Assembly: GCA_035459025.1 (NCBI GenBank)
Contig: DATHYT010000052.1
Span: 1 to 21,863, forward strand
Length of the DNA stretch: 21,863 nt
Direction: 5' to 3'
DNA from: JAABQT01 sp035459025
GTDB taxonomy: Bacteria > Pseudomonadota > Gammaproteobacteria > Burkholderiales > SG8-39
Shown here: in pieces, positions 10,868-19,101 of the stretch
Numbering within the stretch: the first letter of the stretch is position 1
Layout of the letters: every line of letters starts with the position of its first letter
The notes under the pieces: model-generated
Seen by the model: only the letters and a program-made list of their open reading frames with translations
The model's database searches: none
What the model was told of the DNA's origin: nothing
Program-made: the position numbers and the translations under genes

Positions 10868-10874
10868 CCTGCGC

Positions 10875-11660
10875 GTGTCGGTCGCTCATTACGAGAACTT
10901 CCCCGTCGCCTCGCTGCTGCTGCCGGCGCCGCTGCGCGCGCCGGTGGCGGTGATCTATCGCTTCGCGCGCGGCGCCGACGACATCGCCGACGAGGGCGAC
11001 GACGCGCCGCAGGAGCGCCTGCGCAAGCTGGAGGAGTTCCGGCGGCAGCTCGGCGCCCCCGCCGCACCGCTGTTCGAGGACGTCGCGCGCATCGTGGCCG
11101 AGCACGCGCTGCCGCGGCAGCTGTTCGGCGACCTGCTCGACGCGTTCGCGCAGGACGTGACCAAGACGCGCTACGCCGACTACGCCGAGCTGCTCGATTA
11201 CTGCCGCCGCTCCGCCAATCCGGTGGGACGGCTGCTGCTGCACCTGTTCAAGCGAACGTCTGCCACGGACCTGCAGCGCTCCGACGCCGTCTGCACCGCG
11301 CTGCAGCTGATCAATTTCTGGCAGGACGCCGCGCTCGATTACGCCAAGGGCCGCATCTACCTGCCGCAGGACGAGATGGCGCGCCACGGTGTCACCGAGC
11401 GCCATCTGGTGGAGGCGCGCTGCGACGACGCCTGGCGCGCGCTGATGGCCTTTCAGGTGCAGCGCACGCGCGCGCTGATGCTCTCGGGCGCGCCGCTCGG
11501 GCGCGCGCTGCCGGGACGGGTGGGCCTGGAGATCCGCGCCACGGTGCAGGGGGGCCTGCGCATCCTGGAGAAGCTCGAGCGCGCCGGCTACGACGTGTTC
11601 CGCCGCCGTCCGGTCCTCCGCGGGTTCGACTGGCTGCTCGTCGCCGCGCGCGCGCTGTGA
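10875..11660 (+). CDS. hpnC: Hydroxysqualene synthase HpnC
   Basis: A 261-residue member of the squalene/phytoene synthase family. The first Asp-rich motif is DDIADE at 35-40. The second site is degenerate, NFWQDAALDY at about 147-156, followed by KGRIYLP. The N-terminal SVAHYENFPVAS is typical of HpnC. In the three-enzyme route, HpnD makes presqualene diphosphate, HpnC hydrolyses it to hydroxysqualene and HpnE reduces that to squalene. The start is GTG at 10875; an upstream ATG at 10849 is out of frame. No Shine-Dalgarno lies at a usual distance. The stop overlaps the hpnD start (GTGA). Confidence 0.93.
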   Translation: MSVAHYENFPVASLLLPAPLRAPVAVIYRFARGADDIADEGDDAPQERLRKLEEFRRQLGAPAAPLFEDVARIVAEHALPRQLFGDLLDAFAQDVTKTRYADYAELLDYCRRSANPVGRLLLHLFKRTSATDLQRSDAVCTALQLINFWQDAALDYAKGRIYLPQDEMARHGVTERHLVEARCDDAWRALMAFQVQRTRALMLSGAPLGRALPGRVGLEIRATVQGGLRILEKLERAGYDVFRRRPVLRGFDWLLVAARAL

Positions 11661-12490
11661 CGCCCGACGCCTACTGCCAGCAAAAGGCCGCCGCCAGCGG
11701 CTCGAGCTTCTACTACGCATTCCTGTTCCTGCCGCCAGCGCGCCGCCGCGCCATCACCGCGTTGTACGCGTTCTGCCGCGAGGTGGACGACGTGGTCGAC
11801 GAGACCTCGGACGCGCAGCTCGCCGCCACCAAGCTCGCGTGGTGGCGCCAGGAAGTGGGATTGCTGTTTGCGGGCACGCCGCAGCACCCGGTGTCGAAGG
11901 CGCTCGCGCCCGCCATCGCCGCCTACGGCATCACCGCCCAGCGCCTGAACGAGATCATCGACGGCATGCAGATGGACCTGACGCAGACGCGCTATCTCGA
12001 TTTCGCCGCGCTCGAGCGCTACTGCTACCACGTCGCCGGCGTGGTCGGCATGCTAGCGGCCGGCATTTTCGGCTACAGCGATCCGCGCACGCTGGACTAC
12101 GCGCGCTACCTCGGCACGGCGTTCCAGCTCACCAACATCATCCGCGACGTGGGCGAGGATGCGCGCAAGAACCGGATTTATCTGCCGATCGCCGACCTGC
12201 AGCAGTTCGGCGTCGCCGCCGCGGACTTGCTGCAGGCGCGCCATAGCGACGCGTTCGTGTCGCTCATGCGCTTCCAGGCCGAGCGCGCGCGCGGCTTTTA
12301 CCGCGAGGCGCTGGCGGCGCTGCCCCGCGCCGACCGCCGCGCGCAGCGCCCCGGGCTGATCATGGCGGCGATCTATGCGGCGCTGCTCGACGAGATCGAG
12401 CGCGACGGCTTTCAGGTGCTGCGCGCGCGTACCTCGCTCACGCCGCTGCGCAAGTTCTGGATCGCCTGGAAGACGTGGCTCGCCGTATAG
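11657..12490 (+). CDS. hpnD: Presqualene diphosphate synthase HpnD
   Basis: A 277-residue trans-isoprenyl synthase that condenses two farnesyl diphosphates head to head. Both Asp-rich Mg-binding motifs are intact: DDVVDE at 44-49 and DVGEDARKNRIYLP at 164-177. The FCREVDD and NIIRDVGED contexts are canonical for this family. GTG at 11657 is the chosen start: it overlaps the hpnC TGA by 4 bases and places MTPDAYCQQKA at the N-terminus as in homologues. The reading frame stays open upstream of this start, but only as a shadow of hpnC. The next gene starts inside its last codons. Confidence 0.94.
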   Translation: MTPDAYCQQKAAASGSSFYYAFLFLPPARRRAITALYAFCREVDDVVDETSDAQLAATKLAWWRQEVGLLFAGTPQHPVSKALAPAIAAYGITAQRLNEIIDGMQMDLTQTRYLDFAALERYCYHVAGVVGMLAAGIFGYSDPRTLDYARYLGTAFQLTNIIRDVGEDARKNRIYLPIADLQQFGVAAADLLQARHSDAFVSLMRFQAERARGFYREALAALPRADRRAQRPGLIMAAIYAALLDEIERDGFQVLRARTSLTPLRKFWIAWKTWLAV

Positions 12491-13704
12491 CCGTTGTCGG
12501 TGCCGGCTACGCCGGCATGGCGGCGGCGGTAACGCTCGCCAAGCGCGGCGCCGCGGTCACCGTCTTCGAGTCCGGTCCCGTGCCGGGCGGACGCGCGCGG
12601 CGCGTCGAGAGCGGCGGCGAGGCGCTCGACAACGGCCAGCACATCCTCATCGGCGCCTACGACACGCTCTTTGGCCTGATGCGCACGGTGGGCGTGCCCT
12701 CTGACGCGGTGCTGCGCATGCCGCTCGAGCTGCGCTATGCCGACGGCGTGTCGCTGCGGCGGCTGTTCCTGCCCGCGCCGCTCGGGCTGCTCGGCGGGCT
12801 GCTGCTGGCGCGCCGCCTGCCGTGGCGCGAGAAGCTCGGCGCGGTGCGTTTCATGGCGGCGCTGCGGCGGATCAACTTCCGGCTGGCCGAGGATTGCAGC
12901 GTGAGCGCGCTGCTCGCGCAGCACCGGCAGGACGGCCGCATCGGCCATTACGTCTGGCAGCCGCTGTGCGTTTCCGCGCTCAATACCCCGCCGGCGCAGG
13001 CCTCGGCGAACGTCTTCCTCGCCGTGCTGCGCGATACGCTTGCCGGCCAGGCCGAGGCGAGCGACCTGATCCTGCCGCGCATCGACCTGTCGCGGCTGTT
13101 TCCCGAGCCGGCGATGGCGTGGCTTCAACAGCGGGGTGCCGAAGTGCGCTGCGGGACGACGGTTCGAGACCTGGATCCACTGCGTGCCGAGCACGCGGCC
13201 GTGATCGTCGCCGTCGGCCCGCACCAGTTGAAGACCCTGCTGCCGCGGTCGGCGCCCGAGTTCCAGTACCAGCCGATCACCACCGTCTACCTGCAGTACG
13301 GCCCGAAGACGCGGCTGCCGCTGCCGATGCTCGGCCTCGCCGGCGGCCTGGTGCAGTGGGTGTTCGACCGCGGCGCGCTCACCGGCGAAAAGGGGCGCCT
13401 CGCCGCCGTCATCAGCGCGCAGGGCGAGCACCAGCAGCTGACGCAGGACGAGCTCGCGCGCGCCTGCCACCGCGAGCTCGCCGCTGCGCTGAAGAACCTC
13501 CCCGAGCCGAAATGGTCGCGCGTCATCGCGGAAAAGCGCGCCACCATCGCAGTGGCGCCGGGCTTGCGCCGCCCCGGCATCGAAACGCCCCTTCCGGGCG
13601 TGTTCCTGGCGGGCGACTATACCGATCCCGAGTATCCGCCGACGCTCGAAGCCGCGGCGCGCAGCGGCGTGCGCGCGGCGGAACGCGCGCTGGTCGACGC
13701 ATAA
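12475..13704 (+). CDS. hpnE: Hydroxysqualene dehydroxylase HpnE (FAD amine-oxidase family)
   Basis: A 409-residue flavoprotein with an N-terminal Rossmann motif GAGYAG (9-14), an acidic end to the second strand (FESG) and the GGRA segment of phytoene desaturase/amine oxidases. A C-terminal FAD-contact motif GVFLAGDYTDPEYPPTLEAA also appears. In the hpnCDE route it reduces hydroxysqualene to squalene. GTG at 12475 gives a proper N-terminus and overlaps hpnD by 16 bases, with GGA just upstream. The tight overlap of all three hpn genes supports one operon. Confidence 0.93.
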   Translation: MARRIAVVGAGYAGMAAAVTLAKRGAAVTVFESGPVPGGRARRVESGGEALDNGQHILIGAYDTLFGLMRTVGVPSDAVLRMPLELRYADGVSLRRLFLPAPLGLLGGLLLARRLPWREKLGAVRFMAALRRINFRLAEDCSVSALLAQHRQDGRIGHYVWQPLCVSALNTPPAQASANVFLAVLRDTLAGQAEASDLILPRIDLSRLFPEPAMAWLQQRGAEVRCGTTVRDLDPLRAEHAAVIVAVGPHQLKTLLPRSAPEFQYQPITTVYLQYGPKTRLPLPMLGLAGGLVQWVFDRGALTGEKGRLAAVISAQGEHQQLTQDELARACHRELAAALKNLPEPKWSRVIAEKRATIAVAPGLRRPGIETPLPGVFLAGDYTDPEYPPTLEAAARSGVRAAERALVDA

Positions 13705-13714
13705 AGGAGCATAG

Positions 13715-14745
<1,031 letters not shown>

Positions 14746-14749
<4 letters not shown>

Positions 14750-15288
14750 CGCGCTTCGAGGCACTGCACGCAGACATCACCACGCTCGAGGTGGACGCGA
14801 TCGTCAACGCGGCCAATGAGGGCCTGCTCGGCGGCGGCGGCGTCGACGGCGCCATCCACCGCGCCGCCGGGCCGCAGCTGCTCGAGGCATGCCGGGCCCT
14901 GGCCGGGTGCGCGACGGGCGAGGCGAAGATCACGCTCGGCTACCGCCTGAAGGCGAGGCACGTCATCCACACCGTGGGCCCGGTATGGCGCGGCGGCAAT
15001 CGAAGCGAGCCCGCCCTGCTCGCCTCGTGCTACCGGCGCTCGCTGGAGCTTGCCGCCCAGCACGCGCTCGAGAGCATTGCCTTTCCCGCGATCAGCACCG
15101 GGGTGTACGGCTATCCGAAGGAAGACGCGGCCCGCGTGGCGGTCGCGACCGTCGCCACGCACGCGACGGGGCAGCTGCGGCGGGTGATCTTCTGCTGCTT
15201 CTCGGCGCAGGACGAGGCGCTCTACGCCGCGCTGCTCAGAGATCCCGCAGCAGCCGCACCGCCTGGTCCACCCGCTCGACCGCGATGA
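14746..15288 (+). CDS. Macro-domain protein (O-acetyl-ADP-ribose deacetylase type)
   Basis: A 180-residue single macro domain of the MacroD/YmdB type. It has AD10IT, VNAAN at 20-24, the GGGG loop 29-32 with VD34GAIHRAAG, and the diphosphate loop ISTGVYGYP at 116-124. Such enzymes bind ADP-ribose and hydrolyse O-acetyl-ADP-ribose or remove ADP-ribose from acidic residues. YmdB also affects RNase III in E. coli. The domain ends near residue 165. The remaining Pro/Ala-rich tail is encoded opposite the 3' end of radA, with which it overlaps by 53 bases. The ATG overlaps the aldo/keto reductase stop and has no Shine-Dalgarno, so it relies on coupling. Confidence 0.9.
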
Positions 15289-16582
15289 CCTCCAGCCCGG
15301 CGATGCGGCCCTTGGGCGCGTTCGCCCGCGGCACGACGGCGCGCTCGAAGCCGAGCTTCGCCGCCTCCTTCAGCCGGTCCTGACCGCGCGGCGCGGGCCG
15401 CACCTCGCCGGCGAGGCCGACTTCGCCGAAGGCGAGGAGCTTGCCCGGGATCGGCCGGTCGGTGAGCGAAGACACGATGGCGAGGGCGGCGGCGAGGTCG
15501 GCCGCCGGCTCGCCGATGCGCACGCCGCCCACCGCGTTCACGAACACGTCCTGGTCCATGGTGGCGATACCCGCGTGCCGGTGCAGGACGGCGAGCAGCA
15601 TCGCCAGGCGGTTCTGCTCCAGGCCCACGGTGAGGCGGCGCGGGTTGGGCGCATGCGCGGCGTCGACCAGCGCCTGGATTTCCACCAGCAGCGGCCGCGT
15701 GCCTTCGAGCGTCGCCAGCACGCAGGACCCCGCGACGTCCTTTTCATGCCGCTGCAGGAACAGCGCCGACGGGTTCGCCACCGCACGCAGCCCGCTGTCG
15801 GTCATCGCGAACACGCCGAGCTCGTTCACTGCGCCGAAGCGGTTCTTCACCGCGCGCACCAGGCGGAACGCCGAATGCGGGTCGCCCTCGAAATACAGCA
15901 CCGTATCGACGATGTGCTCGAGCACGCGCGGGCCCGCGATCGCGCCTTCCTTGGTGACGTGCCCGACGATGAACAGGGCCGCGCCCGCCTTCTTCGCGTG
16001 GCGCGTGAGCTGCGCGGCGCATTCGCGCACCTGCGCCACCGAGCCCGGCGCCGACTGCAGCGTGTCCGACCACAGCGTCTGGATCGAATCCACCACTGCC
16101 ACCTCGGGGCGCGCGGCCTGCAGCGCGCCGAGCACGCGCTCGAGCTGGATCTCGGCGAGCAAGCCCACGCCCGCGGCGCCCACCCCAAGGCGCCGCGCGC
16201 GCAGCGCCACCTGCTCGGCGGATTCCTCACCCGAGACGTACAGCACCTTGCGCTTCGCGCCGAGGGCGGCGAGCGCCTGCAGCAGCAGCGTCGACTTGCC
16301 GATGCCCGGATCGCCGCCGATCAGCGTCACCTGCCCGGCAACCAGCCCCCCGCCGAGCACGCGGTCGAGCTCGGGCAGGCCGGTGCCCACGCGCTCGACC
16401 TCGCGCGCCTCGACCTCGGCGAGCGGCACCGGGTGCGCCGCCGGCCCGCTGGCGCGGCCGCCGCGCTCGGCGGCCTGCTCGCTCATCGTGCCCGCCTCGC
16501 CGCAGGAGGGGCACAGGCCCATCCACTTCAGCGCCGTCGCGCCGCACTCCGCGCACACGAACACCGACTTCGCCTTCGCCAT
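15236..16582 (-). CDS. radA: DNA repair protein RadA (RecA-like branch-migration ATPase)
   Basis: A 448-residue protein with an N-terminal C4 zinc motif (C10, C13, C24, C27). A RecA-like core has Walker A GGDPGIGKS at 89-97, Walker B VAVVDSIQTL at 161-170 and the RadA-specific KNRFG at 246-250. A C-terminal Lon-protease-like scaffold domain follows. RadA promotes branch migration during homologous recombination. ATG at 16582 has a strong GAGGAGG just upstream and shares one base with the alr stop (TGATG). A longer in-frame reading to 16744 lies inside alr and is rejected. The 3' end overlaps the macro-domain gene on the other strand. Confidence 0.96.
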   Translation of the reverse strand: MAKAKSVFVCAECGATALKWMGLCPSCGEAGTMSEQAAERGGRASGPAAHPVPLAEVEAREVERVGTGLPELDRVLGGGLVAGQVTLIGGDPGIGKSTLLLQALAALGAKRKVLYVSGEESAEQVALRARRLGVGAAGVGLLAEIQLERVLGALQAARPEVAVVDSIQTLWSDTLQSAPGSVAQVRECAAQLTRHAKKAGAALFIVGHVTKEGAIAGPRVLEHIVDTVLYFEGDPHSAFRLVRAVKNRFGAVNELGVFAMTDSGLRAVANPSALFLQRHEKDVAGSCVLATLEGTRPLLVEIQALVDAAHAPNPRRLTVGLEQNRLAMLLAVLHRHAGIATMDQDVFVNAVGGVRIGEPAADLAAALAIVSSLTDRPIPGKLLAFGEVGLAGEVRPAPRGQDRLKEAAKLGFERAVVPRANAPKGRIAGLEVIAVERVDQAVRLLRDL

Positions 16583-17652
16583 CAGGCCTCCTCGCGCACC
16601 GGCACGCGCGGCGCGAGCGCGCACAGCAGCTCGTAGCTCACGGTGCCGGCGGCTGCGGCCACTTCGTCGGCAGGCAGCCCCTCGCCCCACAGCGTTACCG
16701 GCGTGCCGATGTAGGCCTCGTCGATGCCGGTGATGTCCACGCACATCATGTCCATCGACACCCGCCCCACGAGGCGCGTGCGCCGGCCCTTCACCAGTAC
16801 CGGCGTGCCGGTGGGCGCGTGCCGCGGATAGCCATCGGCGTAGCCGCAGGCCACCACCCCGAGTGTCATCGGTTCCTTCGCCTCGAACGTAAAGCCGTAG
16901 CCGACGCGCTCGCCCGCGGCCAGGTTCTGCACTGCGATCAGCTCCGAGGTCAGCGTCATCGCGGGCTCCAGGCCGATCTCGGCGGCGCTCCAGTCGGCAA
17001 ACGGCGAGCAGCCGTAGAGCATCAGCCCCGGGCGCACCCAGCCCTCGCGCGCCTCCCTGAACCTGAGCAGCGCCGCCGAGTTGGCGAACGAACGCGGCGC
17101 CTCGATGCCGCGCACCAGCTCCTCGAACCAGCGCAGCTGGCCCTGCACACCGCTCTCGCCCTCGGCGTCGGCGAAATGCGTCATCAGCGTGATGCGGCCG
17201 ATGTTCGGGTGCAGGCGCAGCGTGTTGTACATGACGCGCACCTCATCGATGCCGAAGCCGAGCCGGTTCATGCCGCTGTTGACCTTGAGGTAGACGTCGA
17301 GCTCGGCGGGGAAATCCATGTGCTTGAGCAGCTCGACCTGGTCGGGGTTGTGGATCACCGGCGTCAGGCGGTACTTGAACAGCAGGTTGACATCGAGCGG
17401 CCGGAAGAACCCCTCCAGCATGAGGATCGGCTTGGTCACCCCCGCAAGGCGCAGGCGCACCGCTTCCTGGAAGTCGAGCAGCGCGAAGCCGTCGGCGCCC
17501 TCGAGGGCGCGCGCGGCGCGCTCCAGGCCATGGCCATAGGCGTTCGCCTTCACCACCGCCCAGATCTTCGCCTCGCCGGCGGCCTCGCGCGCCACCTGCA
17601 GGTTGTGGCGCAGGGCGGACGCCTTGACGACGGCGCGGATCGGGCGCGGCAT
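16582..17652 (-). CDS. alr: Alanine racemase
   Basis: A 356-residue PLP enzyme of fold type III that makes D-alanine for peptidoglycan. PLP would form a Schiff base with K35 in VVKANAYGHG, and Y252 in VGYGFTFE is the second catalytic base. The C-terminal beta domain carries GRVSMDMMCVDIT. Length is normal. It heads a two-gene unit with radA and is divergent from lplT across 49 bases. The 9 bases between a TATGCT box and the ATG contain no Shine-Dalgarno. It is the biosynthetic Alr or catabolic DadX form; the context (radA, lplT, no dadA) favours Alr. Confidence 0.95.
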   Translation of the reverse strand: MPRPIRAVVKASALRHNLQVAREAAGEAKIWAVVKANAYGHGLERAARALEGADGFALLDFQEAVRLRLAGVTKPILMLEGFFRPLDVNLLFKYRLTPVIHNPDQVELLKHMDFPAELDVYLKVNSGMNRLGFGIDEVRVMYNTLRLHPNIGRITLMTHFADAEGESGVQGQLRWFEELVRGIEAPRSFANSAALLRFREAREGWVRPGLMLYGCSPFADWSAAEIGLEPAMTLTSELIAVQNLAAGERVGYGFTFEAKEPMTLGVVACGYADGYPRHAPTGTPVLVKGRRTRLVGRVSMDMMCVDITGIDEAYIGTPVTLWGEGLPADEVAAAAGTVSYELLCALAPRVPVREEA

Positions 17653-17661
17653 GGGGCCGTA

Positions 17662-17667
17662 AGCATA
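17662..17667 (-). promoter_or_regulatory. Candidate -10 box for alr
   Basis: TATGCT on the minus strand, four of six matches to TATAAT, lies 9 bases before the alr ATG. Initiation at the usual distance would leave a leader of about 3 bases. No good -35 is seen. Confidence 0.3.
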
Positions 17668-17686
17668 GCCTACCGCTCGGCCATGC

Positions 17687-17692
17687 TATAAG
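17687..17692 (+). promoter_or_regulatory. Extended -10 promoter for lplT
   Basis: TGCTATAAG (17684-17692) matches the extended -10 form TGnTATAAT except for the last base. It ends 9 bases before the lplT ATG, predicting a leader of about 3 bases. There is no Shine-Dalgarno in the gap. Confidence 0.45.
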
Positions 17693-17701
17693 ACCGCAGC
17701 C

Positions 17702-18979
17702 ATGAGCCTCGGCTTCTACATCATCATGGCAGCGCAGTTCTTCTCGTCGCTCGCCGACAATGCGCTGCTGGTGGCGGCCATTGCGCTGCTCATGCTGGGC
17801 GACTCGCCCACCTGGCTCACGCCTTACCTCAAGTTCTTCTTCGTCATCTCGTACGTCGCGCTCGCGCCTTACGTCGGCGCCTTCGCCGACCGCCTGCCCA
17901 AGGGGCACGTGATGTTCGTCTCCAACAGCATCAAGATCGTCGGCTGCGCGCTGATGCTGTTCGAGGTGCACCCGCTCGCCGCCTACGCGCTGGTCGGCCT
18001 GGGCGCCGCGGCGTACTCGCCGGCCAAGTACGGCATCCTCACCGAGTACCTGCCGCCGACCAAGCTGGTGATCGCCAACGGCTGGATCGAGGGCCTTACC
18101 GTCGGCTCGATCATCCTCGGCACGGTGCTGGGCGGCGTGCTGATCAGCGCACGCGTCTCGGGGCACCTGCTCGGCTACGACCTGCCGCTCGTCGATCTCG
18201 GCATCGACAACGCGGCCGAAGCGGCCATTTCGGTGATCGTCTTCGTGTACGCGACGGCCGCCCTGTTCAACCTGTACGTGCCGCGCACCGGCGTGGCGCT
18301 GAAGCCGCTGCCGCCCGACCCGCTCGCGACGCTGCGCGACTTCTACCACTGCTGCCAGCGCCTGTGGACCGACCGCCTGGGCCAGATCTCGCTCGCGGTG
18401 ACGACGCTGTTCTGGGGCGCCGGCGCCACGCTGCAGTTCATCGTCATCGAGTGGGCGCGCGTCGCGCTCGACTACAACCTGTCGCGCGCCGCCATCCTGC
18501 AGGGCGTGGTGGCGCTGGGTATCGCCGCCGGCGCGGTCGTGGCGTCGCTGCGCGTCTCGCTCGACCGGGCCGTCGGCGTGATCCCCCTCGGCATCGGCAT
18601 GGGGCTGGTGGTCATCGTCATGAACTTCGTCAGCAGCATCGGCATCGCCATCCCGCTGCTCATCCTGATGGGCGCGCTGGCCGGCTACTTCGTGGTGCCG
18701 ATGAACGCGCTGCTGCAGCATCGCGGCCACAACCTGATGGGCGCGGGGCGCTCGATCGCCGTGCAGAACTTCAACGAGAACGCCTCCATCCTGATCATGA
18801 TCGCTGTGTACTCGGCGCTGCTCGGCGCCGGGCTCTCGATCTACGTGGTGATCGTGATCTTCGGCCTGTTCGTGGCCGGCACCATGACGCTGGTGCTCCT
18901 GTGGTACCGGCGCAACCGCCGCGTGCACCGCGAGGAGATCGAGGCGCTGCTGGAGATCGCGCGGTCGGAGAAGCACTGA
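17702..18979 (+). CDS. lplT: Lysophospholipid transporter LplT (MFS)
   Basis: A 425-residue major facilitator protein with about twelve hydrophobic segments. The N-terminal AQFFSSLADNALL and the GLGAAAYSPAKYGIL loop are characteristic of LplT. In E. coli, LplT flips lysophospholipids across the inner membrane for re-acylation by Aas. Here no aas lies next to it, and the protein ends in a charged cytoplasmic tail (RRNRR through EIARSEKH). It is divergently arranged with alr. The start follows directly from the -10 box; the next in-frame ATG is nine codons later. Confidence 0.92.
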   Translation: MSLGFYIIMAAQFFSSLADNALLVAAIALLMLGDSPTWLTPYLKFFFVISYVALAPYVGAFADRLPKGHVMFVSNSIKIVGCALMLFEVHPLAAYALVGLGAAAYSPAKYGILTEYLPPTKLVIANGWIEGLTVGSIILGTVLGGVLISARVSGHLLGYDLPLVDLGIDNAAEAAISVIVFVYATAALFNLYVPRTGVALKPLPPDPLATLRDFYHCCQRLWTDRLGQISLAVTTLFWGAGATLQFIVIEWARVALDYNLSRAAILQGVVALGIAAGAVVASLRVSLDRAVGVIPLGIGMGLVVIVMNFVSSIGIAIPLLILMGALAGYFVVPMNALLQHRGHNLMGAGRSIAVQNFNENASILIMIAVYSALLGAGLSIYVVIVIFGLFVAGTMTLVLLWYRRNRRVHREEIEALLEIARSEKH

Positions 18980-18985
18980 GGCAGG

Positions 18986-19013
18986 CGGCGAAGCAAGACG
19001 CGTCGCCGGTTTT
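18986..19013 (+). terminator. Possible intrinsic terminator of lplT
   Basis: Six bases after the lplT stop, CGGCGA (18986-18991) pairs with TCGCCG (19003-19008) across an 11-base loop and is followed by GTTTT. The stem is short but GC-rich. The T-run is only four bases, so efficiency is uncertain. Confidence 0.4.
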
Positions 19014-19025
19014 GCCCTTCATAGG

Positions 19026-19074
19026 TCTCGTGTTTTTTCGGCCGGGTGAATCTTTCGGCCGAAAAAACACGAGA
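19026..19074. repeat. 19-bp perfect inverted repeat between convergent lplT and udg
   Basis: TCTCGTGTTTTTTCGGCCG (19026-19044) is the exact reverse complement of 19056-19074, with an 11-base loop. The T6 run is inside the left arm and pairs with A6 in the right arm, the opposite of an intrinsic terminator, where T follows the stem. It lies 46 bases after the lplT stop and 27 bases after the udg stop. It may block transcription or protect 3' ends in both directions, or it may be a dispersed palindromic element. Confidence 0.85.
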
Positions 19075-19101
19075 TCATAGAAAACCAAACCTGGCACTGC
19101 C

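Noticed and set aside
17243..18976. Minus-strand 577-codon frame opposite lplT
   Set aside because: It is extremely Asp/His/Arg/Gln-rich, as expected from reverse-reading membrane-protein codons. It also runs through the alr start region.
18364..19080. Plus-strand open frame running past the lplT stop into the inverted repeat
   Set aside because: It is a shadow of lplT in another phase. The repeat only supplies an accidental extension.
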